A stretch of 64,000 nt of DNA from Granulicella arctica (GCF_025685605.1 NZ_JAGTUT010000001.1:2294001-2358000), one strand, 5' to 3'; shown: positions 9,664-18,201, counted from the first letter of the stretch. Numbers and translations are program-made. Notes: generated from the letters alone by a model not told the origin.

Positions 9664-10746
9664 ATGATGAAGACAGTGATGAATTGGAAGCAAGACGACT
9701 CTGGCGGCGTGCACGTTCTCCGCGCAGCGATGCTTCCCGTAGCGCTTCTGGCGATGGCAGGATGCCATCGGGGCCACAACGCAGGTGTTGTTGCGACGGT
9801 CAACGGTCATGCGATAACGCGGACCGACATGGACAAAGCGTACAAGGACCAGCTTGGTGACACTCAACAGGAGCCTTCTCAGGAGCAGGCGGATTCACTT
9901 CGCTTGAACCTGCTGCGCGGGCTGATCGATGAAGAGATGGTTGAGCAGCGTGCCGCCAAGATGAACCTGACCGCAACGAACGAAGAGGTCGATGCGAAGC
10001 TCGCTGAGATGAAAGCTCCTTACACCGAGGAGGAGTTCAATGCGCGGCTGAAGTCCAGTAACCACACGCTCGAGGATGTGAAGCACGATCTGCGCCGCTC
10101 CTTGACGGATAATAAGCTGCTGAACAAGGAGATCAACTCCAAGATCACCGTCTCCGATACCGATGTCAGTTCGTACTACAACGCGCACAAGTCTGAGTTC
10201 AATCTGCGCGAGATGCAGTACCACCTGGCGGGGATTCGCGTGACGAGCGTGGCCTCCGCGCAGCCGGGAAATCTGCAGAACAGCAAGGCAACAAACGACG
10301 ACGAGGCACGGAAGAAGATCCAGACCCTGAAGAACAGGCTCGACAGTGGTGAGGATTTCGGCTCGATCGCGTCGAACTTTTCTGAGTGGCCCGAGACGGC
10401 TCCGAATGGTGGCGACATGGGCTTCGTGCCTGAGTCGCAACTGCAGGCGACAGGGCAGATTTACAGTGCCGTGACGAAGCTGAAGGCTGGCGATTCTACG
10501 GATATCATTCCGCTGCTGGATGCCACGAGCAAGAAACCTGTGGGCTACTCGATCTACAAGCTGCTCTCGCGTGATCCTGCCGGTCAGCGCGAACTGAATG
10601 ATCCGCGCGTGCAGCAGGCGATTCGCCAGCAGCTTCGTGACGGACGATCACAGCTCCTTAAGAACGCCTTCTACGAGATGATGCGCGATCAGACGAAGAT
10701 CGAGAACTTCTTCGCCGAAGAGATCTTCAAAAACGACGCACACTAA
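9664..10746 (+). CDS. SurA/PrsA-like parvulin peptidyl-prolyl isomerase lipoprotein
   Basis: Periplasmic or membrane-anchored chaperone/PPIase for outer-membrane proteins. The signal ends in a lipobox (LLAMAGC). The SurA-type N-terminal chaperone region follows (VVATVNGHAITRTDMD, then helices rich in EE..A..), with a parvulin-type domain at about residues 180-300 (REMQYHLAGI, SGEDFGSIASNFSEWP, NGGDMGFVPES). caggag lies about 10 bp before the ATG; a GTG three bases upstream is an alternative start. It follows the DsbA-like gene closely and completes an OM-biogenesis operon. Confidence 0.85.
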   Translation: MMKTVMNWKQDDSGGVHVLRAAMLPVALLAMAGCHRGHNAGVVATVNGHAITRTDMDKAYKDQLGDTQQEPSQEQADSLRLNLLRGLIDEEMVEQRAAKMNLTATNEEVDAKLAEMKAPYTEEEFNARLKSSNHTLEDVKHDLRRSLTDNKLLNKEINSKITVSDTDVSSYYNAHKSEFNLREMQYHLAGIRVTSVASAQPGNLQNSKATNDDEARKKIQTLKNRLDSGEDFGSIASNFSEWPETAPNGGDMGFVPESQLQATGQIYSAVTKLKAGDSTDIIPLLDATSKKPVGYSIYKLLSRDPAGQRELNDPRVQQAIRQQLRDGRSQLLKNAFYEMMRDQTKIENFFAEEIFKNDAH

Positions 10747-10776
10747 CAGGCAGCGATGGTGGCTGGTGGGGAATCT

Positions 10777-11772
10777 ATGACGCGTCCTGTACGGTTTGCG
10801 ATCCTTGGCTTTGGTCTTCACGCTGTTCGGCGTCTGCTTCCTGCATTCGCGAAGAGCGAGCAGGTGGTGCTGACGGGTATGTGGCGTCGCGATCAGGCTG
10901 CCGCGGCGAAGAACTGCGCGGATCTCGGTATTGCCAATTGCTTTCCAACAACAGAGGCATTGTGTTCCTCGGATGAGGTTGATGTTGTCTTCATCACATC
11001 CCCCGATGCCATGCACCTGGAGGACACGCTCCTCGCGCTAAAACATGGGAAGGCGGTGTTGTGCGAGAAGCCGCTCTCCATGCATGCAAGCGAAGCTGAG
11101 ACGATGCTTGCTGCTGCTGATGCTGCGGGCCTTCTTCTTGGGGTGGCTCAGAACTTCCGCTACAACCATAGCCTGGACACGATGCGGGAGCAGATTCTTG
11201 CAGGCCGTATCGGCGAGCCACAATCGGCTTTTGCACAGTTCAACTACCCGGCGGATCGTGCGCCTCGCAAGTGGATCGCAGACCCGGCGCTGGCCTGCGG
11301 TGGTCCCATTGCCGATGTGGGCGTGCATTGCATCGACTCCCTCCGCTATGTGCTGGGCCAGGATGTTCTCAGTCTGTCCACGCTGGCAGAGGCGATCGCT
11401 GGAAGCCCTGTTGAGGCACACGCCACACTCCAGATCGCTATGAGCGGCGGCGTTTTCGCAACGGTCGCTGTGAGTGCGCGATCGCCGTATCGGACGTTGA
11501 TCGAGGTGACGGGGAGCGAAGGCGTGATCCGTGCGGAGAGCGCCCTTAGTGTCGACAGGCCTGTCGATGTGGTGCTGCGCCGATCAGGCGAGCCAGATCA
11601 GACGCATACGGTCGACAACGGTGATGGATACACCCGCATGCTGGATAACTTCGCTGAAGCGTACCGGGGGACTGGAACATTCCTCGCGACGGCGCCTGAT
11701 GGGCTGCACAACATGCGTGCTCTTGATGCTGCCTACAAGAGCTGGAAGACAGGCAATCGCGAGGCTATCTAG
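10777..11772 (+). CDS. Gfo/Idh/MocA-family NAD(P)-dependent oxidoreductase
   Basis: N-terminal Rossmann fold (FAILGFGLHAVRRLLPAF) with the family signature EKPLSMHASEAE around residue 95, then the C-terminal alpha/beta substrate domain (GGPIADVGVHCIDSLRYVLG). Such enzymes oxidise or reduce sugars, inositols or related compounds; the substrate cannot be read from sequence. ATG at 10777 has ggtgggga just upstream; the ATG 21 bp earlier is possible. The short gap after the PPIase gene suggests read-through, but no functional link is evident. Confidence 0.82.
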   Translation: MTRPVRFAILGFGLHAVRRLLPAFAKSEQVVLTGMWRRDQAAAAKNCADLGIANCFPTTEALCSSDEVDVVFITSPDAMHLEDTLLALKHGKAVLCEKPLSMHASEAETMLAAADAAGLLLGVAQNFRYNHSLDTMREQILAGRIGEPQSAFAQFNYPADRAPRKWIADPALACGGPIADVGVHCIDSLRYVLGQDVLSLSTLAEAIAGSPVEAHATLQIAMSGGVFATVAVSARSPYRTLIEVTGSEGVIRAESALSVDRPVDVVLRRSGEPDQTHTVDNGDGYTRMLDNFAEAYRGTGTFLATAPDGLHNMRALDAAYKSWKTGNREAI

Positions 11773-11775
11773 CCG

Positions 11776-11798
11776 TCGCCATTCTTAGGGAATGGCGA
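11776..11798. terminator. Bidirectional hairpin between convergent genes
   Basis: 9-bp inverted repeat tcgccattc / gaatggcga with a 5-nt loop, overlapping the stop codon of the minus-strand gene. No T run. Confidence 0.45.
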
Positions 11799-12936
11799 TC
11801 GCAAGGGCTGCAGGGCTGTCGCGGTGCGTTGTTGCGATGGTGCGGCGCGGACTCGACGTATACGGCAGATACTTTTTATAAACGCTGACATGGAAGCAGG
11901 ACTGCTGAAACTCCTCCTCCACGTCGATCTTGCCTTCCTGCACGAGGGGAAGAAGGTAGCCGCGCATCCAGGCGATCTCGCTGAGGGACAAGCCCCGCTT
12001 GGCCAGATCGACTGCCTGCCCGGTGAGATGTGGCGAGGCTGTTTCGCCTTCGGCCGGGGCAGCGTTGCCGTTCGTGCGGATGAGCTTCTGCTGAAAGGCC
12101 ACCGTGCGAACGGCTGAGTTGACCTGCAACGGTGTGTGGAAGCGAGCATAGTGGGCGCGGGCCAGCGTCGTTAGAAACTGCGCCGTCCATGGGCGGCAAT
12201 AGCGACGGTTGAGCGGGAGGCGCTCGTCGACCTGCATGCCGGCATTAATCGGTACGGCTACGAGCATCATGCGACGTCGCATGGATTCGAGATCATCGTC
12301 ATCCTGAACGCGTTCGAGGCCGTCCCGGTCGGCGACCTCGTTCTGATGGAGCAGTATCTCGCGGGAGCCTTTGAGCGCGGGAGGCATGACGAGGCGTCCT
12401 CGCTTGTTGTAGAGCGAGGGAAGAATCTCAGGGTTGGCGGCTGCTTCCTCAATCGAGGGAAGTTGCGGCTTCTCGGCTGTCGGGCGAATGATGCTGACGA
12501 CGGGGGCCGGGTTCGACGGGGACGATGAGATAGGTGCCGTGGCGGCGTCGCTGAAGTCAGGTGGGTGGGATACCCCTGTCTCCCGGGTCTCCGGAGCAGG
12601 TCTTGCGGCGATCATCAGCGGTGCCGGAATGAGCTTGACCAGCTTTGGCTCGGCGATCAATCGATCTCTCACAACAGCGTGACGGGCATGCCCCTTGGTG
12701 CGCCGGAGAGGCTTGGGGTCTGACTCGTGCTTGCGAAAACGGTGCTCGGTGGGACGATCCGCGTTGCGTGAAGGATGGCGGTCGCGAGGACGCGGCGCAG
12801 TGTGAACTCTCGTGAGCACTGGTCGCTTCGCTGCGACGCCGCGGCTTTTTGAACGAGCGAAGGCACAGGAGGGCAGCAGGCAGATAAAGGCTAGCGCAAG
12901 GAGAACGATACTTAGGGAGGGTCGACGCGTGATCAT
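11785..12936 (-). CDS. DUF5715-type exported protein with M15/LAS-like zinc-peptidase motif
   Basis: Signal segment (IVLLALAFICLLPSCAFA) then a long Pro/Arg-rich linker to about residue 200. The C-terminal half carries SPHLTGQAVDL and, ~50 residues later, CFHVSVYKKY, matching the SxHxxGxAxD ... H layout of D,D-peptidases of the LAS/M15 fold. It would act in the periplasm on peptidoglycan if active (inference). The family assignment to DUF5715 is from memory. Only the Ser-His-Gly-Asp motif and the later His are seen; the usual catalytic Glu could be among the EEEF residues just before the second motif. Confidence 0.65.
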   Translation of the reverse strand: MITRRPSLSIVLLALAFICLLPSCAFARSKSRGVAAKRPVLTRVHTAPRPRDRHPSRNADRPTEHRFRKHESDPKPLRRTKGHARHAVVRDRLIAEPKLVKLIPAPLMIAARPAPETRETGVSHPPDFSDAATAPISSSPSNPAPVVSIIRPTAEKPQLPSIEEAAANPEILPSLYNKRGRLVMPPALKGSREILLHQNEVADRDGLERVQDDDDLESMRRRMMLVAVPINAGMQVDERLPLNRRYCRPWTAQFLTTLARAHYARFHTPLQVNSAVRTVAFQQKLIRTNGNAAPAEGETASPHLTGQAVDLAKRGLSLSEIAWMRGYLLPLVQEGKIDVEEEFQQSCFHVSVYKKYLPYTSSPRRTIATTHRDSPAALAIAIP

Positions 12937-13040
12937 CAGAAAGCGCGGAGACGCCAGAGCAATTTCGACTTTAGTGACTGAATCGTGTTCATGTAAGTGC
13001 CCATGTTGATTCCGTATACTGAGAAGTAACGGGGGAAAGC

Positions 13041-13421
13041 ATGGGAAAGGTGTTTTGGACGGCGATCTTGTTCAGTGGGCTAGGCGTCGTCTCGGCAGTC
13101 GCACAAGATGACCCGAAGAGCGCGGACTTCTTCACCCATAAGGTTCAGCCGATCTTCCAGAAGAACTGCTACCGATGTCATGGTGGGATGAACCATCGGG
13201 GCGCATTGAATATTCAGACGCGGGCAGGCATGTTGAAGGGTGGGCACGATGGAACGGTACTTGTACCCGGCGATGCCTCCAAATCTTTGCTGGTAAGGCT
13301 GATTCGGCACGAAGGACCGGCGAACGATCCGATGCCGATGCCATCGAAGGGTGCAAAGCTCTCCGATGAAGATATCGCGGTAGTGACGAAGTGGGTCAAC
13401 GCTGGCGCGCTGATGCCCTGA
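13041..13421 (+). CDS. Small exported cytochrome c (PSCyt1-like)
   Basis: 126-residue protein with a signal peptide (to VSAVAQ) and one haem-binding motif CYRCH at residues 43-47 in the context VQPIFQKNCYRCHGG, followed by RGALNIQTRAGMLKGG and SLLVRLIRHEG, typical of the planctomycete-type cytochrome C domain. MPMPS or a later Met could be the distal ligand. It usually appears fused to large DUF1549/DUF1553 proteins; here it stands alone. Electron-carrier role in the periplasm is inferred. gggggaaagc precedes the ATG. Confidence 0.8.
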   Translation: MGKVFWTAILFSGLGVVSAVAQDDPKSADFFTHKVQPIFQKNCYRCHGGMNHRGALNIQTRAGMLKGGHDGTVLVPGDASKSLLVRLIRHEGPANDPMPMPSKGAKLSDEDIAVVTKWVNAGALMP

Positions 13422-13449
13422 CGGAAGTGACTCTCAGTAGCCACTTCCG
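13422..13449. terminator. Hairpin after cytochrome gene
   Basis: Inverted repeat cggaagtg / cacttccg with a 12-nt interval that itself contains act/agt. It lies directly after the stop and before the convergent gene end. Confidence 0.5.
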
Positions 13450-13462
13450 CTGCAAACCGCAC

Positions 13463-13870
13463 TTACTTTGTGGCTGGAGCCTTGGTGCCGGTCATGCGGA
13501 CAGATTTATCGACAATGGCATAAAGAAGCTGATCATGGTCAGCCCTTGCCTGCTTTTTGATGTAGGCACCGGCTTTCTGGCCCGCTTCCGGGCTGTCGGG
13601 AAGAGTAAGGTCGCGGTTCTTTGCCGAGATCTCGGCGAGTTCTTTAATGATCTCGAAGAAGTTTGCCTCGTTCTTATCGCTCAGAAGCCATGCCTGATGG
13701 ACGGTCGCGGTGATGATCTGGTCTGTTGTCCAATTGTGCGTCGTGGCTGCGTCGGTGGTGGCGCGAGTCATCGAACCAGGTGTGGCTTGATCAGGTGTGG
13801 TTTGAGCGGCGGCTCCAAGGGTCAAGGAGGCAGCGGCTACCAGGGTAAGGGCGGCGGTGCGAATATTCAT
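13463..13870 (-). CDS. Small exported helical protein, unknown function
   Basis: 135 residues with a clear signal peptide (MNIRTAALTLVAAASLTLGAAAQ). The mature part is predicted helical, with two conserved-looking blocks, WTTDQIITATVHQAWLLS and KKQARADHDQLLYAIVDKSV; it vaguely recalls DUF4142 proteins but I cannot assign it. The ATG at 13870 is preceded by gaaagga at good spacing; the frame extends upstream but with no better start. Upstream is the glycine-zipper gene on the same strand. Confidence 0.6.
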   Translation of the reverse strand: MNIRTAALTLVAAASLTLGAAAQTTPDQATPGSMTRATTDAATTHNWTTDQIITATVHQAWLLSDKNEANFFEIIKELAEISAKNRDLTLPDSPEAGQKAGAYIKKQARADHDQLLYAIVDKSVRMTGTKAPATK

Positions 13871-13913
13871 GGTCGATCCTTTCGTGCAAAAGCTCATAGA
13901 TTGATCTAACTGG

Positions 13914-14288
13914 CTAGTAGTAGTCGCGGCGCTGGCTGTTCTGATGAGCCTTTCCGGCGATGGCACCCACGCCGGCTCCTACGCCGCCGCCGATTACTGC
14001 TCCTTTGAGGCCGCCGCCGAAGAGTGCTCCGAGCACTGCTCCGCCACCCGCCCCGATGAGGGCTCCCTTGCCAGGACCAATTCCGCCGCGGCTTCTGTCG
14101 TTGTACCGATCGTCGTAATGATTATCATGTTGATGACGGCGATCATCGTTGTAGTTCCCGCCGCGGCCGCCATTCTGCACGCCGTTGTAGTAGTTCTGAT
14201 TGCCGCGCTGTGCAAAGACGGGAGTCACGGCAGTTCCGAGCAGCAATGGTGCAACGATAAGACTTTTAATGAGTGCTTTTCTAAGCAT
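13914..14288 (-). CDS. Exported glycine-zipper protein
   Basis: 124 residues: signal peptide (to VFAQ), a Tyr/Asn/Asp/His-rich charged segment, then a glycine zipper (GPGKGALIGAGGGAVLGAL, and a second half with GGGLKGAVIGGGVGAGVG) and a short basic, Tyr-ending tail. The zipper would make a helical hairpin embedded in or spanning the outer or inner membrane, as in other glycine-zipper domain proteins. ggagacgcc gives a good ribosome site before the ATG. Confidence 0.7.
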   Translation of the reverse strand: MLRKALIKSLIVAPLLLGTAVTPVFAQRGNQNYYNGVQNGGRGGNYNDDRRHQHDNHYDDRYNDRSRGGIGPGKGALIGAGGGAVLGALFGGGLKGAVIGGGVGAGVGAIAGKAHQNSQRRDYY

Positions 14289-14354
14289 GGCGTCTCCTTG
14301 CGACTTCCATTAGATGCCGTGGAGAGAGAGTCGAGCCATAAAAGGACCGCTTAC

Positions 14355-15257
14355 TTAGGTGATCATATAGAGTGGGGCGAACTGCGGGATGCCAGCCGTC
14401 TGGCCCGCTATCCAGCGCAGAACGTAGACTTCGGTCGGGTCGGTAAGGCTGTGCGTCAAGGCGTTGGGGATCACTTCGTAGATGGCATGGGCGCCGAGGT
14501 CTTTGTAGTAGTCGATATCCGGCTCAACCATCACGCAATTGACGCCGTCGATGACGAGCTTATCGTTCTCATGGAAGGTGAGCTGGACGTTGGCCTCGCC
14601 GAACTGAATCTGCTTCCATGAAGATGTGGAGCCGGGATGGAAGAGGCCGGGGTTGTTCTCGACGGCGAACTTTCCCGCGGCTGCAGCAATCTTGACCTGA
14701 TCGATGAGCGCAACGTCGCACCAGCCGAAGAAGCGGTCCTGCGCGGGCGCATAAGGAGCGTCCCAGCGAACCTGCTTGATGTAGTCGAGCGGCGTGCCCT
14801 GGGAGAGATTGATCTGGCTCATCGCCTCGCCGAGGTTGAGGAGCGAGGCGAGTGGTTTCTCCTGCTCGACGAGAGCGTCGTAACGCGCTTCGCCAGTCGC
14901 ATTATCGGCTCCAGCGGCGATGTAGGGATACGCTGCGCTGGCGGCGGAAAATCGGGCGTTGACGAAGCTGAAGCCAGGATTGTTCGAGATCAGCATAATG
15001 TCGAGGGTGGTGAGATAGCTGTTCGAGAGCTTCACCGGCGTGTAACCGGCTTGTTTATACCCGTCCGCGTAGACGACGACGGTGTAGTTATCGCCGAAGT
15101 TGTCGTAGAAGGGGAGATCGAAGGTTGTGTCGTTGTTGGGGAAGAAGTCGCGGACCTGCTGGGTGAAGTTGCCGTCGGTGATGGTGACGAGGAACTTGGC
15201 GGGCGCGGCGAAGGGCTGACGAGTTCCGTCGTAGATGCGAAGGCGAAGCTTGCTCAT
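14355..15257 (-). CDS. Hypothetical protein, 300 aa
   Basis: Not recognised. It has no signal peptide or membrane segment. Residues 1-100 look like a beta-sandwich (LRLRIYDGTRQPF, KFLVTITDGNF, YTVVVYADGYKQAGYTPV) similar in style to carboxypeptidase-regulatory or transthyretin-like folds. The rest is mixed, with a conserved-looking acidic/aromatic region (MVEPDIDYYKDLGAHAIYEV) and a hydrophobic end. GC-rich codon use matches the flanking genes, so it is likely a resident gene. No pathway can be stated. Confidence 0.55.
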   Translation of the reverse strand: MSKLRLRIYDGTRQPFAAPAKFLVTITDGNFTQQVRDFFPNNDTTFDLPFYDNFGDNYTVVVYADGYKQAGYTPVKLSNSYLTTLDIMLISNNPGFSFVNARFSAASAAYPYIAAGADNATGEARYDALVEQEKPLASLLNLGEAMSQINLSQGTPLDYIKQVRWDAPYAPAQDRFFGWCDVALIDQVKIAAAAGKFAVENNPGLFHPGSTSSWKQIQFGEANVQLTFHENDKLVIDGVNCVMVEPDIDYYKDLGAHAIYEVIPNALTHSLTDPTEVYVLRWIAGQTAGIPQFAPLYMIT

Positions 15258-15382
15258 GGGTATACCAATCCTCTGATTTCTGGGTCGGCTAAGGCTAACA
15301 GCGAAGCATGTGGAGTCAAGTAAATTGTGGATCGCGGGCTGCCCGCGTTTGTGCGAACAACCCGGGGCTTCATTGTGAGGGA

Positions 15383-15751
15383 TTATTTCTGGGCAAGGGT
15401 TTGGACGCAGGCGTTTGCGCCCTCGGTGAAGCGGGCTTTGTCCTCATCGTTGACGGCGACGGAGGTTCCTTTGTCGCGGGCGATCAGCTCTGCGTCAGTG
15501 TACTTTGACATCGCCTTGGTGATCGCACAGGAGCAGTAGTTATCGATCGTGGAGTCGGACAGCTTAGAGCCGTTCGGATCGTCGTGGAGCCTCTTGGCGC
15601 AGGAGGATGCCGCGCCCTTCGTGATGAGCTGGCGAATGTGGGCAGGGTTTGACGCCGGTTTGTGCAGGGTGACGACCACGCCGAGGGCGATCGTTCCGAG
15701 GAAGAGGACGGCGACGCAGAAGAGGATGTTGCGAAGGTTGAAGAGTTGCAT
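15383..15751 (-). CDS. Membrane-anchored YCSC-motif protein (paralogue 1)
   Basis: 122 residues: one N-terminal transmembrane helix (about 10-30), then a small extracytoplasmic domain with four cysteines: SSCAKR, DNYCSCAI and NACVQTLAQK at the end. It aligns by eye over its whole length with the next gene on this strand (PAxIR, C, LSD, YCSC, K, YxDxE, DxARFT, A..C), so the pair is a tandem duplication. Four cysteines suggest two disulphides or metal binding. Good ribosome site (cggagat). Function unknown. Confidence 0.65.
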   Translation of the reverse strand: MQLFNLRNILFCVAVLFLGTIALGVVVTLHKPASNPAHIRQLITKGAASSCAKRLHDDPNGSKLSDSTIDNYCSCAITKAMSKYTDAELIARDKGTSVAVNDEDKARFTEGANACVQTLAQK

Positions 15752-15857
15752 GACAGATCTCCGGGAGATTTTAGGATGGGCTGTAAGCCCGCTTCCTAAT
15801 GGTGTCGACCGGTGAATTTCGTTTCATGCTGGAATGTTTTTTGGTGCGACCGCTCGG

Positions 15858-16238
15858 CTACTTGTGCGGAAGGTATTGGGCGCTGCACTGGCTGGCGGCG
15901 GCGGTAAAGCGTGCCTTGTCCGTAGGGGACATACCTCCACCCTGCTTGGTGGCCGCGACGATCTCGTCGTCGGAATACTGCGCCAGCCCCTTGGTAGAGA
16001 CGCAGGAGCAGTAGTCGCCAAGCTGCTGGTCGGAGAGGCCGACAGCCCGGGGATTGCTCCGCGCGCTCTTGGTGCAGGCCGTGATGGAGCTTGCCATGGC
16101 GTTCTTGCGGATCTGCGCCGGGTCACTCGACCGGCGTCGCGCCAGATAGAAGGCATACGCAAAGGTAAGCACGAGCAGGATGGCAATAACGGGAAGGCTG
16201 AAGCGGGCAGGGAGTTTTTGCATTTGCAGTTGAGCCAC
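15858..16238 (-). CDS. Membrane-anchored YCSC-motif protein (paralogue 2)
   Basis: 126 residues with the same plan as its downstream neighbour: N-terminal transmembrane helix (LPVIAILLVLTFAYAFYLA), then ITACTKS, LSDQQLGDYCSC, YSDDEIVA, DKARFTAAASQCSAQYL. The GTG start lies only 2 bp after the thsA stop and has no evident ribosome site; an ATG at 16223 is the alternative. The gene has the GC-rich usage of the chromosome while thsA is AT-richer, so the left border of the acquired defence segment probably falls here and may have removed the original leader. Confidence 0.6.
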   Translation of the reverse strand: MAQLQMQKLPARFSLPVIAILLVLTFAYAFYLARRRSSDPAQIRKNAMASSITACTKSARSNPRAVGLSDQQLGDYCSCVSTKGLAQYSDDEIVAATKQGGGMSPTDKARFTAAASQCSAQYLPHK

Positions 16239-16240
16239 CG

Positions 16241-17677
16241 CTAAACTGGACGCACTTTGCCAATGATCTTGAAGATAGCTTCTATATAGCCGTCGACACC
16301 TGAGGCAGAGTCATTCAATACGTCAAGTTCCCGAGCGACATCAGCGTCGCCGTAGTATCGCTTCAAATCAGCCCTCACCGTATCCCAAAGTTTAGATGCT
16401 GCCGATCCAGATGCTCCAACTGGTATCGGAGGGCGACCTATTTTGGTGAGCAGCGCGAACTCCTCCATCACTCCAGGAGATTGCTCCAGATTGCCATTGA
16501 CAAGCCGATTGCCACAAACAAAGATTCCCCAACCTGCGGCTCGAACGAGATGCTCACGATGTTCCTTGTAGTACAAAACTTGATCAATGCCTAGTGGTAA
16601 ATCCTGAGCAAATGGCATAAGTCTTATTTGATCAAGCGACTTCAGGGTTGCGCGAGCCTCGTGCAGTGCGCCATAGGCAACGGAACTTCCAATTCCGAGA
16701 CCGTAGCCGGAGACGAGCCGGAAACCTCTCCTAATTATTTCGGCACCTAACTTGCGAAGAAGTTCCTCAATCATGGTCTGACCAAGTGGAGAATAGTCTA
16801 CAGCACTGCCGGATACGAGGATATCTTGCCGGTGTGACAGTCGATTCAAAGACTCTAATATGTCAGTAATTTCGGCATAACTATCTACAATAACTGCTTG
16901 TATGCCGTAGCGTTTGAGATCGTCGATTCTTAGTTCAAGTCTTCGTTTGTCGTAGTGAAATTGAGCAAGTTCTTTTGGCCCTGCTCCGCGAGGGATTTCA
17001 AGACTCTTCATTATGCAAAAGTGGTCTCGTTGTTCACCTCCGAGGAGTTCCCTTACCCGCGCCAAAATGTAGTCGATATTGGGATCAGTGAAGCTAAAGC
17101 CAATGAAAACAAACGTCCGCTCGATTAACTCTGCCTTTAATATTGTCGAGAAAGCAGACCTTTTCTCGTTATAGGTTTCGTAGTCTCCTTTGGTCAGAAC
17201 GGCATCCTGAGGTTGAGACTTGTCGCCATGCATTTTATACAAGACTGCATCTCGGCCCCGGAGAGTTTGAGAAAGGTTGGAAACCGTTGTTTTTACGTCG
17301 AGCATTTTTCTAGCTTTGATATAAGCTGCTTCGATCAAACTATCGTAGTTAGTTGTCCAAAGAGAGTGAAGTCCAAGTGAAGCAATGAGAGCGTGATTAA
17401 TTGTTTCTTCAGCATGTTTGTTAAATTCTTCGATTAGAACCTCGTTTATTCGGGCACGGCTCCCTCTACTGTTCTGATGGAATTGAGCCACTGCTAACAA
17501 GTCCGACTCTCTAGTGATATCTAAGTCGATTTCGGTGGCTATTTCCGTCAGCAGGCCACGCCAGTCGACAAAGCCTGCCTTCCGCGACATCCCTGCTCCG
17601 ACGAACATGGAAGCACTGCCTTCAACTAGCGCTTTGCTATAGCGCTCTAGAAATTCAGCTTTATCAATTGTTGGCAA
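16241..17677 (-). CDS. thsA: Thoeris effector ThsA (SIR2-SLOG NADase)
   Basis: Antiphage NAD+ hydrolase. The N-terminal SIR2 domain (about 15-280) has FVGAGMS (27-31), TTNYDSLIE with N110 and D112, the catalytic H150 in KMHGD, and FIGFSFTDPNI. The C-terminal SLOG/STALD domain (about 285-478) has DILVSGSA, FRLVSGYGLGIG and SPGVMEEF, the part known in type I Thoeris to bind the cyclic-ADPR-type signal made by ThsB. Length and the N/H positions (110/150) are close to those I recall for Bacillus cereus ThsA (112/152). It is the last gene of the cassette, 10 bp after thsB. Codon use is AT-richer than the neighbours, suggesting horizontal transfer. Confidence 0.9.
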   Translation of the reverse strand: MPTIDKAEFLERYSKALVEGSASMFVGAGMSRKAGFVDWRGLLTEIATEIDLDITRESDLLAVAQFHQNSRGSRARINEVLIEEFNKHAEETINHALIASLGLHSLWTTNYDSLIEAAYIKARKMLDVKTTVSNLSQTLRGRDAVLYKMHGDKSQPQDAVLTKGDYETYNEKRSAFSTILKAELIERTFVFIGFSFTDPNIDYILARVRELLGGEQRDHFCIMKSLEIPRGAGPKELAQFHYDKRRLELRIDDLKRYGIQAVIVDSYAEITDILESLNRLSHRQDILVSGSAVDYSPLGQTMIEELLRKLGAEIIRRGFRLVSGYGLGIGSSVAYGALHEARATLKSLDQIRLMPFAQDLPLGIDQVLYYKEHREHLVRAAGWGIFVCGNRLVNGNLEQSPGVMEEFALLTKIGRPPIPVGASGSAASKLWDTVRADLKRYYGDADVARELDVLNDSASGVDGYIEAIFKIIGKVRPV

Positions 17678-17687
17678 AGATCACCTG

Positions 17688-18188
17688 TTAGTGCTGTGCG
17701 CGAATCTGGATGGCTTGTTCAACCCAGTCTGCAATGTTTGATTTTATAGTTGAGTAAGTCTCGGTGCTACCCCAAAGCGACGTAGGATCTTTCAGTTCTA
17801 CAATCGTTGATAAGAGAGCCTTTGACTGGCCTAGCTCTATATAATCGAACGGGTTTGCACCGGCAGAAGAGACATAGCCTTTACTGTCCTTCAGCCCGTG
17901 GACTCTGATACCAACTACTCCCTTACGATCATCCCAAGCTTTGATAATTTCGTGATTGATCCACTTACGGTTTGCTGTTCCAGCACCGACAAGAACAACT
18001 GCGCAACTTCGTCCTAACATTTGGCCAGCGATCCATTTTGTTATTGCGTTGTCGCCGCCCCTTTTTATCTGCTCCCATTCATTGTCCGAAACTGGAGGAT
18101 TGTCCTCTAGGGCATGCATGTTTCGTACCTGTGCAGCACGCCAATTGTCTGCATCGAAATGAAAGCTGAAAAATGCTTTGCGTAACAT
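17688..18188 (-). CDS. thsB: Thoeris sensor/cyclase ThsB (TIR-like domain)
   Basis: 166-residue single-domain TIR-like protein (ThsB/DUF1863 type). It begins RKAFFSFHFDADNWRAAQVRN, the typical first strand and loop; AVVLVGAGTANRKWINHEI carries the likely catalytic Glu80 after W-I-N-H, followed by the GVVGIRVHGLKD strand. In type I Thoeris this protein senses infection and turns NAD+ into a cyclic ADPR isomer that activates ThsA. It lies 13 bp after the zinc-finger gene and 10 bp before thsA, so the three genes are surely one operon. Confidence 0.88.
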   Translation of the reverse strand: MLRKAFFSFHFDADNWRAAQVRNMHALEDNPPVSDNEWEQIKRGGDNAITKWIAGQMLGRSCAVVLVGAGTANRKWINHEIIKAWDDRKGVVGIRVHGLKDSKGYVSSAGANPFDYIELGQSKALLSTIVELKDPTSLWGSTETYSTIKSNIADWVEQAIQIRAQH

Positions 18189-18201
18189 ACATTGCTCCTG
18201 A

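Noticed and set aside
13944..14621. 225-codon plus-strand frame across the glycine-zipper gene and a hypothetical
   Set aside because: It spans two genes on the other strand that have ribosome sites and a signal peptide or good codon use; product is compositionally odd.
14637..15323. 228-codon plus-strand frame opposite the 300-aa hypothetical
   Set aside because: The minus-strand frame has more regular codon use and beta-strand pattern; the plus product is Glu/Val/Gly-rich shadow type.
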